From Paragonimus skrjabini miyazakii (lineage: Eukaryota > Platyhelminthes > Trematoda > Plagiorchiida > Troglotrematidae): a DNA stretch of 64,000 bases. Shown here one piece after another: positions 12,501 to 25,839 of this stretch; the stretch's first letter is position 1, and each line of letters starts with the position of its first letter. The position numbers were made by a program, and so were the translations under genes. Location of the stretch: contig JTDE01000163.1 of the NCBI GenBank assembly GCA_014338405.1, forward strand, positions 250,967 to 314,966, given 5' to 3'. Below the pieces are notes generated by a model, which ran no database searches, was not told the origin of the DNA, and was given only the letters and a program-made list of their open reading frames with translations.

Positions 12501-15191
12501 ACTCTTAATTGTGAATGATGATCGGGTTGCTCAGTCGTCCCGGGATACCGCGTAGTACCTCTCATATTAACCAATCAATAACTCCATGGTTAGACTGCCG
12601 TGATGGGTCGAAATCTCTGGTATCACTGAACCTGCTAGGAGTTACTTTAGACTAGTTATATATTACACTGTGCGGTTGGCTGTTAACGTTAGCATTCCCA
12701 CAGTTTGTGACCACAAGCTGAATGATGGATCTACGTTGGTTTCATGTGAGTTATTGTTTAATTCTGCATTATCTCACCAACAATTTCAATTGTCTGTAGC
12801 TGGGAGATAGAACTTTCACTGAGTGTCGACACATTATATGCCTGCACATTTTTGACACCCGCATTGGCTGGTTGGAAACAAAGACCTCCACTCACACGTC
12901 TCCTGGTCTCGTGCCTTCGGATTTATATTGTACACGCGGTGTCTGGGTGGAACCACAAACGGTGCGGCGCGAACCACTTGTGTTGGTGCTTAAGCGCAGG
13001 CTTCCTGTGGCTTCGGTCACTGTGACAAACTAATCTGAGGTGGATGCCCCCGACCACGCCAAATGGTTATGAACACATCTGGATGCGTTGACTATTGGTA
13101 AACCGCACCAACGACTCAGAAAAATTCCAGGTAGTTCTGTGTAAGTTATTTCAGAATGAAATCATTTTAAGAAACTATAGAAACCAACAAGATGACAGTA
13201 AGGACAAAACAACCACAACTGTCCGAGTAAAAAGCACTCATTTTTACAAAAATAACGATTTTGAAAGGTAACTCACTTGGGCGTTACATCCGAATGTTTT
13301 CTGGTTGCACGAAGTTCGTATGGCATAATGACGTCTATGTTTGTACGTACATCCGGGAACACACGAATTCGGACTTGAGCATTCCGTTTGATAGTTATTC
13401 CAGAAGTTGAAAGAATGAGCTACTTTGTGCTTGTGGAGAGATTTTATAAACTGTCCGACTCGTCGGTGGATGGTAACTGGGATGTAACCTTTCTTGGTGC
13501 GCGTTGCTGACGTTGCTTTATTCAGTGGAAATCTGATCTTAATAATTCCAGATTAGTCTACACTTAATTGGGAGTGTGCGGTTACAAGTCACAATATGTG
13601 GTGAACGGCGCAACACTAGGTGGAAAAGGAACGAGAGACGGTTGATCCACTCACGCTGAGGTCAGCGTGAAGACTGAAGAAAGAAATAGAAGACCAAATA
13701 TTTGTTTGCATTCAACATTTGAGTGCAGCAGATCAGTGAGAGGAAGTATTCGAGGGAATATCATCAAAAAAGGAAATTGGACACTAAGCCTTCAATGAAC
13801 AAAACAAAGAATATTTTCTATATGGAGTTCAGAAACAAACAAATCGAACCGAATGGGGTGTTATGTTGTTAGACATAAATGTTGTGCAGCCTAATGTCCC
13901 CTTACAAAAAGACTTTGAAAGTGGTGTTACTCTGGTGATTATAAAATATGGCGGCTTAAGGCAGAAGACGCAGATGGTCTTCGAATGTTATTGTGGACGT
14001 TTGAGTTCATTTGCTCGCACCGGGCGAAATAAACGAGCGAATAATGATGAAGTTAGGAAACAGGTATTCAACAACGAGGTTCAAGCGAATTCATTTATTC
14101 AACAGTTACTAATATGGTTTGGACAGACCCTAGAGAAGCCACTTAGCCGCTTACTATGCTGAGCGCTTCTCATCAAGGTAGCAGCAGTTTGACACAATTT
14201 TCTAGGTAGACAAACAATAGTTCGGCATAGAACAAGGAAGTTACCCAATAATGGGTTATACATTGTAAATCGGTTCGTCTCTTCGACTGGAGGCATCGTG
14301 GTTAAACTAGACGCCTAGAGAAGATGACGGCAAGTTACCTTTAGTGACGAAGATGTGACAATTAAGTGGTTGCCCTGTCCACTAACTTGATGAAATTTGT
14401 TAATCGGAACTGCAAAAACCAGAGTAAACATGAGGTACAGATGCTTCTTTGTTCTCGATTTAGTTGTTTGTCCGCACACTGTATATCCCATGTTGTTTAA
14501 TGCCTGAATTTATTCATGGATTCTTTAATCACGAATTACTAGTAAGCCCCACTCTGTAGGTCTCCACTGAGACTTAGTATTCTTTCCTTGCTAAGCAGTA
14601 AAGCATCAGTGTGAACTATTGCTATGTTGTTGTCTATTATACTGAATATCATGGCGTTCGCGAATATTGACACTTTTTAATAAAACAATCAACATGACCA
14701 CATTTCAAAATGTGTTAACTGGTGCACATCTATGTTCGACCTTGAACACGCCGAAAGTCGATGTTATACCGAAACTCGTCAGCCTTAAATTAAGGAAACT
14801 CATACAAATACTCAATTCTTATAAGATGTAAGAAGGTGTTGTAACAAAATGAAACAGTTACACAGACCTGTGTTTTATTAACCCAAGTTTTACAGTTGAA
14901 GAACAAATTCTTTCGCGATAACTACCGACTCTGCTTTCTCAACAAACTTCACCGGAAGCACAGAATAATTCCTACACATAAATATCGGGTATTTTGAATC
15001 CAGTACTAAACAGTATTCATTGTGACCGATTCTCCTATAAAGGTTTCTGAGGACAAATATTGAATGAGATGACGTTGGTTTCTTTAAATGTAAGGATTGA
15101 GTTTGGCCGAATGAATGTTTTCTGATTTTCTTCTAAGAAACTACATTTACTCAACTACAGCCTCATCACTAGTAAAAACTCCATTTGCTAG
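9561..15191. other. Mostly featureless, with weak exon-like scraps
   Basis: No gene is supported. Two weak items are worth recording. At 10345-10403 a strong acceptor (ggctcttcag) opens a short frame (PWHGEMKHVTIEL) ending near a GTGGGT donor. At 13863-14162 there is a 99-codon plus-strand frame with no recognised motif or clear splice sites. A slightly GC-rich patch at about 12890-13060 shows nothing identifiable. Confidence 0.4.
11901..11920. repeat. Short imperfect (TG)n tract
   Basis: A run of about ten TG units with one interruption (tgtgtttgtgtg). Confidence 0.85.
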
Positions 15192-15403
15192 AAAACACCC
15201 ACAAAACTTCCAGCGTACAGTCGACTGCTTGCACCTTCGTGGCTAAGATAGCTGTCACAACAGTAGCGTTGGACCGTATGGTCTCTGTTCTTCAACATAC
15301 AGTTACACTTCAGTTTGCGTACTGCTATTCAGTCCAAACTCTTAATGCTGTGGCTGATTTAATCTATGGACTGTTGGCTTCTCTAAACAAAAGGGGCAAA
15401 AAT
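15192..15403 (+). CDS. Candidate internal exon, unknown protein
   Basis: A 212-base open segment sits between an acceptor (catttgctag) and a strong donor (AAT followed by GTAAGC). It begins with two bases of a split codon and ends on a codon boundary. The peptide looks helical and hydrophobic, with segments FVAKIAVTTVALDRMVSV and LNAVADLIYGLLASLNKR. This could be part of a helical-repeat protein, but I do not recognise it. Its end phase fits the next candidate at 21342. An upstream in-frame stop at 15173 means the exon cannot extend further 5'. Chance open frames of about 70 codons do occur, so this is a candidate only. Confidence 0.35.
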
Positions 15404-18400
15404 GTAAGCTTCCCGGATCACAATAGTGATTTCGGATTAGTTAATGGAGGACGTTTTACGGACATTATTCTCAAACATATCTTCGCTCACCAGTTCAGAA
15501 TTATTTTCTTTTTATGGAATCTTTTTTATTCGTTTGAATGAACACAATCAACATTCCACTGTAAGAACGAATTTGAAAGTTCCACAAAGTTCTTCCCACC
15601 CTCCTCTATTTTCCCATCATATGAACGATCGCGCCTTCATCTCTAGCAGCTTTTTTTGAAATAACGTTGACAGTATATTGGTAAGAGATTTGAAAACTGG
15701 TAATAGTTCTTCACCGCGTTTGAATAATACACCTCGAGTTCTAGTCATAAAGTCCGTTTCACACAAAAGTTGTACTACTTAATTAACTGCCGTCTGAGGT
15801 TTTTCCGATCGTGATAGTGGTTCCAGGTATACTTTCATAAGATTGTTCTGCGTTCTCTTAGTTCATACGCTTACCTGGTCACGTCTTATACCAACAAACC
15901 TTTAACGCGAAAATACCATTTTTTATGCCTATACCTCATTGCCTGATCTTCATTTTTCACCCTGGTTTGCTTTGTGTCTATTGCACAAGTCCTACCACAC
16001 TGGTTGCACTAGACACCGATTTACTGTTTACGTCTTGATAAAGATAATGTGGGATCTATTATGATTCACGTTTGAACGCGGTGCATCAGGACGACTAGTA
16101 ACGTTTTGATTGGCAGATTACCGAGACGAAAACTGACTATTTTCATAATAAGTTAACATCTGACAAACTTATACAACTCATATCCAAGTGGAGTCTCTCT
16201 GCGGAAATCACTCAGTAATTTGCCGTAATCCAAGCAATTAACCTGGACAGTACGGAGAAAACCTATTGGAGTTTGTGGAGTCAATAGGCAGGACATGGCG
16301 GGTAGTGATAGGGAGATACGACACCCTCACAGATCTATAGATGCCAGGTTAGCGTGCTGTGTTGGTGTCTAGTCTAACGATTTAGGGCTCGAGTTTCCGA
16401 GCCGACGTTTTTTTGCCACATTACTAGTATAACGTGCAGTAGTCAAATTCTTTCTAACACATTTTGTTCAGAACTAACAACTATTGCAGATTTTGTAAGA
16501 TTATTTTAACACACTTTTAAACACATTGACGTTACCTCCATCAATATGATTGGTTTTATTGGTTTCGGGAAATTTTTCTCTCGTAGCTAACTTGTTAATT
16601 ATTCGATTAGTTCAACTCATTCATGTTTACCGGCTTGTCTGAATCTGCTTCTAATCTATCCACTTAACGAAAGCACAGATTACCATTTGTGAGAAGAATT
16701 TTCTTGTTTTGCACATTCATTCGTTGACCAAATTTCAATTTTGGAGTAATTTTTGTGATAAATTTTTGGCATAACCATTTTGTAATTTTTGCCGAGAATC
16801 TATACCACAGTATTGGATACGCATGTTAAGTATCCTTTCTCCGGTTGTGCAGCAACCTTTATAAAATTAACCATGACTCAGACGATCTCAAAATTGATCT
16901 TTCCACATCTAAAAAAATTCCATACAGAAATTGCCATGGTTATTCGAATATCGTACTTGATTATACTTCAGTGTCCATTGTGGTCGATTCTGGTTCTCTA
17001 GGAGTGAACTAACTATGCTTTAACCAAAGATTTCTAAATATGACGCGAAGGTATCACAAGGAATACGGTGCTGGGACCACAGTAATTTCTGAGTTGTGTG
17101 TTTGGAAATGCATATGCGTGCGACATTCTGTTATGTTTAGTTGTCTTACTAGTAGGAGAGAGACGGCAGTTGGTTTAAACCAGTAGTGGTCATTGCCCTT
17201 CTGGTAGCATTTACTTATCCTTCAGTGGTCCATAGAAAAGTGAAATGGACATTGTGATAGCCGTATAACACAACTTTTGTTCCACTTTAGGCTTTATCGT
17301 TGATAGATTTCGAGTCAGGTTCCACCACCTGTATGAGTGTTTATTATTTGTGGTGCACTGTATCAGCCGGAAACTTCGTCTAGCTGTCTATAAATGCAAT
17401 TTGAGCTAAGTTTTCACCATTTACAGTGTTGTTGTTCGGCGCATGCGGACTGACTACTGTCAGTCTATCAGAAACCTTAATAACCGACACTAGTAGTCGG
17501 GCACAAACACGGAATTGTAGATATGAATTGACAAACTTCATGCACTCTAGAATAAGCCTAGGACATGCCAGGTACATACTTCATAAAGACAAGGACAAAC
17601 AGGACCATACACGCCTGTTAGCACACCATGTATTATACAATCAAAACTGCTTTTATATACGTGAAGTCAGCTGGTAAATTCATGTAAGCATCGCTTCGAT
17701 AAAGGCCAGCAACTTCGTGGTTCGCCCACACAACAGTATCTTGAATGAGTTTACTCAGGGAACTTGATGATCTGTTGTCATCTGGTGTTTGAAGACTGAT
17801 GTCAGTAAGCAAAAAGTTAGTATATCGCAAAATATATCTTCTTTCTGCTCAGATGAAATGGTCGAATTGAGCTCAACGCTTTAAATTTAAACTACCCGGG
17901 TAAAATTACTCAGAATTCAAGTACCATCTTTTATTCTCTAGCCCGGGCACTCTCCAGGGTTCTTCAAAACGAACCGTTGATTCGCTCAATTCAGAAGATA
18001 ATTTATGTGTGATAAAGAAGGTCTTCCGTCCGTGGGAAGATGGTTAAGGGGTCGGACCACGAAACCTAGCATTCGGACACATCTACAAATACCATACGTT
18101 GGTGAACCATTCACTTCTACTGCTCCACTGAGTAAGCGCAGTCAAGCCCAAAACGAGCGACTTTTATGGTTATACAAATAAGAACGATAATGTGGAACTA
18201 AACATAGACCTCGGGATGAATAAGCAGACGACTAATGTGAGATTCAGTAGCCCAGTCCTTGCTAATAACTCACGACCGAAAGTTGAAGCCACTAAATCCA
18301 ATCATTGCTTGGGGGAGCATTTTCGCGTACATTCACCATTCCGTTCATGCGCGGTTAAAGTCAAAATATAACTTAGAACTAACCAGGTTCTAAACTGGTC

Positions 18401-21341
18401 TTCTCACTGCCAGTGAATTGTGACTTCAGTTTAGTACCAACAATTGTACAAAAATACTTCCTTTGTCTGCTATACGACGATTCATTTTTCTCCCTTCCAC
18501 TACTGAATTATTGTTGTGAAGTCAGTCATTCCATCATATGTGGAGCTGAGAGCTATAAGTTTGGGCACAATTATGCTGGATTATGTGGGAATTTGAATGA
18601 ACATATCCGAAATTGACAGGGCAGCCGGCCGGACCAACAAGGCAAACCCATCATCATAATTCCAATAAGCTAACCCGTACAGTTTCCTTATTTGACCTGT
18701 TGAAACAATCATATACGCATTCAGGAAAATTACTTCTGTAAAATGCTATATCCGATATCCAACGTGTCCCGATGTTGATAATCTTTTGTCCTAGATAATA
18801 AAGGATAATGTGGACTATGAAGGTGATTACGTTTGTTCAATCAAGTCTCGACACAGTATCTGACATGAAAGGCTCGATATGGTCAGCGGTCCCAACTTTG
18901 TCAGCAACGCTGGTGTCTGGGCTGACAACACAGTACCTAGTATATTGTAAGGCATGGATCATGGTCATGAACACTGCCGCAACAACTACTCGGGTCATGT
19001 CACACACTTTCATGCGACGCATCAAAAAAGTGACTATTCACTGCCATGCAGCATACTGAACAACAGATCCCGGTTTGAAGACGTCACAAGAGCTAAACGG
19101 TACACGGTCGTACATTGAAGATTTTTGACTCCAAGGTTTGTGCTTTATCCAGTAAACAAATTACAAGTTAAGAACTAATATCACATTCCCCCATCTGCTT
19201 TCCATATCACGAAAGATTCGAATGTCTTATTTGGTGATCCGCAGGGGTCGAAGTTATTTCTGCTATGCAAACCGGATTTTCACGAGTTCTAGCAATGTGC
19301 CCGTTCGATAGACTGTTAGTTAAATGTTATATGTTAATTTTTATTGGCGTTATCACCCACAGATTATAAGTAACTTTTCAACCGATAACTTTTGAGACGA
19401 ACGGACCCGTCATTGTTTATCTAACAGGGTCAAACGAGAGAAAGCTGAAAAAACTCGTGAGTTACAATTGTTCAAAAATCATTCACAGTTCGATTAGTTA
19501 GGCATTCCTTCAAGTTTTTATGTTTACACCAAGCAAAAAAGTATCTTTCTCTCACACGTGACTGTGGACGGTTTGACCAACGGACTCATGGTGGTGATAA
19601 GCATACTTGTTGAATTCCAGCGGTCAGATACACCGGGCCCCACTCTCACCACAAACTGATAAGGTTGCTCATTGAGTTTGCAATCCGGATGCAATCACTT
19701 GTCTTTACTGAACCACAGCTTTTAGTATTACGAAACTGTAACTCAGATACCGGATTTTGAGAAGTTGTAGAGTTCTTTCCATCGTTGCATTTCTTTCTAA
19801 AGACTGTTTTCTTTTGAGAACAGTTAATCACGCAGTTTAAGTGGAAATATATTGTTTCCATTGGTGATGACAATAGTATTTTATGGTTTTAACTAGAATT
19901 CCCGATTTTAAGCCTTGTATTTGGAAATATTGCGTTGTATAAACTTTTTCATCTGAAACTGAACATATTTATCAACCATAAGTTGTGTACAGTTGAAGCT
20001 ACGTTAACTTTCTCATTATTTACAGATATCGCTTGTTTTTACTTTTTTCCCGCAAAGCTAGTTTACTACTAACTTAAAACTTCGTTATTTTTAAAAACTG
20101 CAAACTTGAAATAACTGCACTCAAAATAACAATTACCAAATGTATAATTCATTCTAGACCTGTAAGGGTATTACGCTATAAGAATAGGAAAAATTAATAG
20201 GACCAAGGTAGGTGAAACAAACGAATGGTCAGTATGTTGAGAAAGTATGTTGCGTTCATATCTTAATGCTGGAAGGTATATTTTTGACATATTCGCAGTC
20301 AAGTTTACAAAGTGCCCTCTGTCAATTTTCGTTACGTGTCATCGATTACTGCTTACAACTGATCAGCCGTATAAGATACTTGACCACTTTGATACACGCA
20401 CCCTGCCGCGGAGCCCCCAGACTTCCTCGATTTGTTACCAATCCTGACTATGAAACGGCTAATTCAGGAAATAAGTGTACTCAGTTAATACGCATAATTT
20501 TATGAGAGGCAAAACTGACATGAATGAGCGGCATACATCGATAATGAACAATATGGACATTTTAGTTACAAGAGATTAACACCACGGTGTTTAGTAACAA
20601 AGAATTGGTCACCCCAATTATGTTACGATTATTAACAGCTTGTATATTCATAGCGTGTTATTCTCATCAATTCATGTAGTTAAGATGAAAGCTGAATGTG
20701 TATTTAGTAACCGTGTTAACTTTAGTACACTTATTTCAAGTGTGAATGCTTCAAGTTGGAAGTGGGCAGAGGGATGTGAAAATAACGATTTTTCATGATA
20801 ATATTGCACATACAATGTCCGACATACAAATCGCGTTATTCGAATAGTTTTTCCATCTGGATACAATTACACTTCGACCCAACTCAAAAATGAAACCTAT
20901 CCAAAAGAACGGAAAAATTGATTGGTGATCGAAGTACATACATTTTTTAATTGTTGTACAGTCGATAACCCACTTCTGACCATCACAAGCATGTGATGAC
21001 ATCAGTGTAGTTGTTTGTATGTAAACGAGGTTCCACACAAAACTGAACTCACTCACAATTATCGTTGCCTATCTCATAGCTGATATGATCAAAACTGTTG
21101 GTGAATTAGCAACATTGCTATTCACGTCACAAATAGTATTGTCCCGTACAAATTATTAGATATTTCCTTATGCGGACATTTGATTCAAACATCTATCACG
21201 CGAAACTAAACAATTTCAGACTTCCATTATTTATATAAACTTTATCGTACAGTAGCGCAGTGACACAATGTAACAAAGTTTGATACAGAGAAACCGGGTT
21301 CATTTAAGTCCAACTGTAAAATAACAAATATCACTTATCAG
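15404..21341. other. Long stretch without recognised genes (possible intron)
   Basis: If the exons at 15192 and 21342 belong together, this is one intron of about 5.9 kb. Open frames at 16789-17001, 18413-18616, 18808-19059, 19646-19873 and 20212-20505 lack splice support or motifs. A sequence at about 18030-18090 faintly resembles a tRNA-derived A-box region. A short GC hairpin (ggctcg/cgagcc) lies at about 16385-16405. Confidence 0.4.
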
Positions 21342-21453
21342 TTAAAAGTTGTCATCTCACCGCACACCGTTAGAAAAGGATTCAAATCTGGGCGAATCGT
21401 TGACCGATGCAACAGAGTTTTTGGACTCTTCAAATTCTTTGGCGAACTTATAG
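21342..21453 (+). CDS. Candidate internal exon, unknown protein
   Basis: A 112-base open segment follows an acceptor (tcacttatcag) and ends at donor GTAAAC. It starts on a codon boundary and leaves one base at its end. The peptide contains ISPHTVRKGFKSG and CNRVFGLFKFFGELI, basic and then hydrophobic, so plausibly coding. Its start phase matches the end of the 15192 exon, and its one leftover base matches the two-base start of the 24745 exon. The FFGEL string alone is not enough to assign a domain. Confidence 0.35.
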
Positions 21454-23462
21454 GTAAACAGAGTTTTGGGGGCTTTGACTCTCATATTGCCAAAGAGATT
21501 TTTACGAACACTTGTCCTTTACCTGTAAAGTGGTAGGCAATTACTTTAACGCACTCTGGTACAAAAGACACCGCACACGTTGTGAAATGGAACACATGAC
21601 TCAATGACAGGTTTTGGACTGGTAGTTTACAAACCTATAACGTTCGCTGAAGCCATAAATTATTTGCGTTTTTCAGATAAAATTCTAGAAGACCAGCCCT
21701 TTGCAAGGCCGGTCTAAAATTTTCATGTGACCGTGACAGATACTTGTTTGCTTACGGGCCAACTAAAAATAGCATATCAGTTTCAGCTTATGAGGAAATG
21801 AAATGTGACAGCTATAAAATGCAGTAGCAAAAAGTATTCATCCAATGTCTCATTAAATCCCTAGATTCTTGTTTTTCTTTAAGGACTGCCAATTTATTGC
21901 TACCTCAGAATGATTCCTACTGCAAGGTCACCGATTTCTCACGCACTAGTTTTCAAAAGCAATGCAGATGGAATATGGGTATATGCATGCCTTTATACAC
22001 AAATGGTTTTGAGCCTAATCAGATGGTGTTACGATTACAGGTACTGTAAACGGGAACTCTGACAATCGTTATTCATGAATAAAGAGCTCACCGGGACAGA
22101 CAAAAAAACTAATGTGAATTGAAATGTAAACAAACATATAAACCCTGGCAATTTAACTGCTGTGTTAGGCTGTGAAGCATATGGTGTTTATTTCTGTATA
22201 TTCGGAGATCATAACGTTACCGGTAAACGACAATCACCGGCATTCTTCAGAGAAGCCATCGGAGTCTTCATAGTTGATGAGCGCAAAGTTTTCTGATCAC
22301 CTCGAACTGTTCGTGAATTTGATAGATGTTAAGTGGAGCGGCAAAAGTTTAACAGACATCATGATCTTGTGACCCACCTAGCGCAGACGCTGCGTTTGTA
22401 TAATTTTATAAATTAATAACTTATTCGTGTTTTTCTGAAATATGCCGCGGTTTCCACAAGAAAATCACACTCGATATGGACTAATTGTCAATGGAAGCAA
22501 GTCTGTCTATATTTTTTAATCACTAAAGAAAGGCCATGTTTTCAAATCACAAAATAGAGTGAGATAAACGCTGACAGTATATATTTTTTCTCTCTGCAAA
22601 TACCGGACAGTCTTTCTATGTTGAAGATGACAAACTTTGGGGAGGATACAACGTTCCTTCGCTAACCTAGTTGATATCACAGTAAGAGTACTAAGAACGG
22701 GCGCAGTTGCACTTCTCTAGCAGGTGGTATGGTTCACAATCTCAGGCTGATTGTAACAAGAAATTTGAAAGTGCGAAGCGCGTTCCATATAGAAAATCTC
22801 AGTTCTTTACTCTGTTCATTAAGGCTTCGCTGTCCTTAGTAGCGAGCATAAGCAGAAAAGTCTCTCCCACTTACAAACTGCTTATCCGTATACCACCAGA
22901 AAGAAACACTATGCCACGATAACTGGATTGACGGGGAATATTACCGAAAATATCTCCTATTGGAATTGAGTATAAAAGTTAATCACAGCTGTCGCATTCC
23001 CATAAAATTCACTCAGCCCATGTTGAAAAGAAACACTATATTAGAATTTCATTACTGTTAAGAAAATTCTACTGGTTAGATCATCGATAGGAGTTAACAG
23101 GAGAGTTTCCTCTGTAGGCGAACGGCCAATATGCCCATTACTTACAAGCGAGTGTGGCTAAACGTTTGCATATGATACTTCAGTCATGCCAGTGGCGTAG
23201 TGATCACGGTTGCTTCCTGAGAGAGTGACTAGAATTCAAAATCTGACTGTAGCAAGAATATGTACTACTGAAGAGTTGTAAAATGAGCGAAGGTCGAGTT
23301 CAATGTTTCTTTTTGAAATTACTGACTGTAATATCTATGGAAATACGAAATGTGCGGTCAATTTTGAGTAATATCCAGTTTCTGTTAACCAAACTCCCTA
23401 CTAATCATCCGTAATGTAACTTATTGCAACAAGCCAGATCCAACATTCCTGGCTAGCGCCAG
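21454..23462. other. No recognised feature
   Basis: Non-coding by inspection. The open frame at 22707-22922 has no support. A faint tRNA-like patch (gtggcgtagtgatcacgg) occurs at about 23190-23240 and may be an old SINE head. Confidence 0.35.
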
Positions 23463-23770
23463 TAGAAGTGGGGACCTATGAGAGTGTTGTTCATCAGTTT
23501 TGTTGTACGGACAGATTGAGGTGCAGTTATCATACAGATTTACGTATTTATCTAGAGCTCCTCTGTGATGGAGATTCCACTGGAGAACGCAACAAAAAAC
23601 AGAGTAAAGGACGACCTCCAGATGTAGTAACTATCAAGACTGTTCGTTGTCCTCAAGATTTCCGAAACCTATCGTTTGATGATCTAGGCCACAACTGTAC
23701 ATACCATCCGATGGTTATCGCACGTTCTTTGAAAACCCTCCTGCCGAAGTGTGATAAAGCTTCGCAGTAG
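23463..23770 (+). CDS. Unresolved coding-like open segment
   Basis: An open frame with plausible codon use runs from a weak acceptor (tagcgccag) to TAG at 23768. Segments include YESVVHQFCCTDRLRCSYH, IYLELLCDGDSTGERN and CPQDFRNLSFDDLGHN. The phase at its start (two bases) fits the end of the 21342 exon, and a possible donor GTGATG near 23564 would leave one base, fitting the 24745 exon. It may therefore be an internal exon of the same gene, or the 3' exon of another. I do not recognise the protein. Confidence 0.25.
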
Positions 23771-24744
23771 AATACTAGTTATGTCTACCGACATGGTGAA
23801 TACAAAGCTGGTGTATATGTGGGCATCAAATGACCTTCGAGTGTGAAAATGTCTACCGATTAACACACGTCACAAGACAACATTTTCGTTTTCCGTCTTG
23901 TCTGTTTATTTGACAGACCTCGTACTGTATTTCAGAAAGGAGAAAAAAGGTTATCTGAACCTACGTCTTTTTACAGCTAGGCATTTCAAGCCATTGAGCT
24001 ACCTTCGTTTCCGATAGCGAATCATCTGGAACTCAATAATTGACTATTCGGGTCCCATCGTCTACACCATCCACTCGAGGTCAAATAACCTCTTCATAAA
24101 AAATAGTACATTCAAAATTGATTGCAACTACCGCATTCCCATAGCATTTCGGTAAGCTCCTTCCATAAGAAGGCAATATACTCGAGTACCACTCTTATTA
24201 GCGCATGTTTTTTTTATGGCTGGGACTCGAAAGGGACTGACTGTGAACTGTACGGGTTGTGAATGATGCCAAATTTTGTAGATTAACCTAACCCTGCTTC
24301 CATTCTCCGGTGGTCTTCCTCAATACTTTCAACCTATATGTCAAGTTGACACGACTGGTTAGTAATTAGTTTACTATCGATTTTGTTGACACTAACACGA
24401 GGGTCAATAGAACCACTACTCAAACAAAATAAAATTCTGCCTTTACTTAACATAAGGGTTCTTTCAGTCGCCTCTGACTTTTCTACCAATTAATGCCGCT
24501 TTTCTTCACATAAGCATTTAAACAACCAGTACAAGACATTTTTCACCATGTTTACTGGTGTCAGTGAGACTCACTTTGATTTCCACTGCGGAATTCTTCA
24601 CAACAGGCCCTCACAACCCCTGATACTTTGACTCATTGGGTAACAGAATAAAAGACTTGGCCACGAAAGTATGGGTGCTATTCAAAACAATGTTACCAAA
24701 GCAGTACAATTCACTGGATTACGGACTATTTCTCATTTCATGAG

Positions 24745-24891
24745 CTCATCACGTTCAAAGAGTTTGTGCCAGCCAGGTAGAAGTAACTCCCAACAACTGG
24801 AACAAAATAGACGCCGAACTAGCAAATACTTGTGATGCAGCTACTGTCTGCCAATGCATATGTCGGCAGTTTGCTAAAAGCTGGCAGACTG
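24745..24891 (+). CDS. Candidate internal exon, unknown protein
   Basis: A 147-base open segment has a pyrimidine-rich acceptor (ctatttctcatttcatgag) and a consensus donor (ACTG followed by GTAAGT). It starts with two bases of a codon and ends with one. The peptide contains HHVQRVCASQVEV, NNWNKIDAELANTC and CQCICRQFAKSWQT, giving six cysteines in about 48 residues. The cysteines are not spaced like a zinc finger I know. Its last base joins exactly with the two-base start of the 25247 exon to make an alanine codon. Both splice sites are among the best in the window. Confidence 0.45.
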
Positions 24892-25246
24892 GTAAGTTAA
24901 CCATTCAGTAAATGAGTGCTAACCGTAACGCACATTCCTCTAAAATAACATAGAAGCAAAATCGAACAAACAGAACAGTGGCCGGTTTGTCAACGTTGAC
25001 CTTACTGAAATTCCACTAGCTGACATGCATCTGAGACATTAGGATCACTGATAGCTCGGTTTCGTTCTGTTGCTGTTTCGCAAACGTCAGCTTCATCAAG
25101 TCTTGTCTGACGAAAAGCCTTTCTGTACATCGGCTTGAAAATTTTTATGGAGGACGGAAATTCAATTATCATGCACTTTGAAGATCTATAGTCCTCTGTT
25201 GATAAAATCGGATTGCAACATTGGCTTTTTTCACATCCGTAAACAG

Positions 25247-25413
25247 CGCCGCCTTCAAAAATTAGTTATCCAACGGAACGTCAGTTGTTCGAGTCTATGC
25301 GGCTACAACTGAAGCAGCAGAATAGGGGACTTGATTCTGTTTATGCAACTTCTCAAATGCGTTGTGGTATCCCAGAAAATGAGTCTACAACTGCTCAAAT
25401 TCTCTCACTTAAG
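25247..25413 (+). CDS. Candidate internal exon, unknown protein
   Basis: A 167-base open segment follows an acceptor (ccgtaaacag) and ends on a codon boundary at a weak donor (AAG followed by GTTGTA). The peptide contains PTERQLFESMRLQLKQQNRG and NESTTAQILSLK, a hydrophilic, probably helical or coiled stretch. The phase fits both the preceding exon at 24745 and the following exon at 27400. The intron after it would contain the decayed PLE at 25.8-27.1 kb. Function is unknown. Confidence 0.4.
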
Positions 25414-25839
25414 GTTGTATACTGTTGTGCTTGACTGCAGTTTTTAACACCGATTTATCCACTAGCCGCATTTTTTTTATACAGTTCACTCTTACAAGCC
25501 CTCCTGTCTGACAGCTGGTGAAGTAGCACTCAGTTTGCGAATAATCATTGTGTAACGTGATGTTTAACTTTACCATCAGGAGATCACAGAATCTCACTAA
25601 AAGCACTCTTCTCGGTACCTTCAATTTTGATCATCATCGAGTTACCGATCGGCTCTCATCTATGAAGCCAAGTGAGTGTAATGTCACACAAGTGTCTGGT
25701 TGACGTCGGATGCATCAGCAACCTAAGTTTTATACCACTGTTTTTACCAGCTTGAACTCGTTTTGTTTTCCTCCCTGTTGATTACCACACTCTTTCGGCC
25801 GTTTTGTAGTGGATAGTCAAGTCTCCTTTATTCATTCCG

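Noticed and set aside
21342..21453. Possible MIF4G domain suggested by the residues FKFFGEL
   Set aside because: A seven-residue match in an isolated 37-codon segment is not diagnostic, and neighbouring exon candidates show no further MIF4G features.
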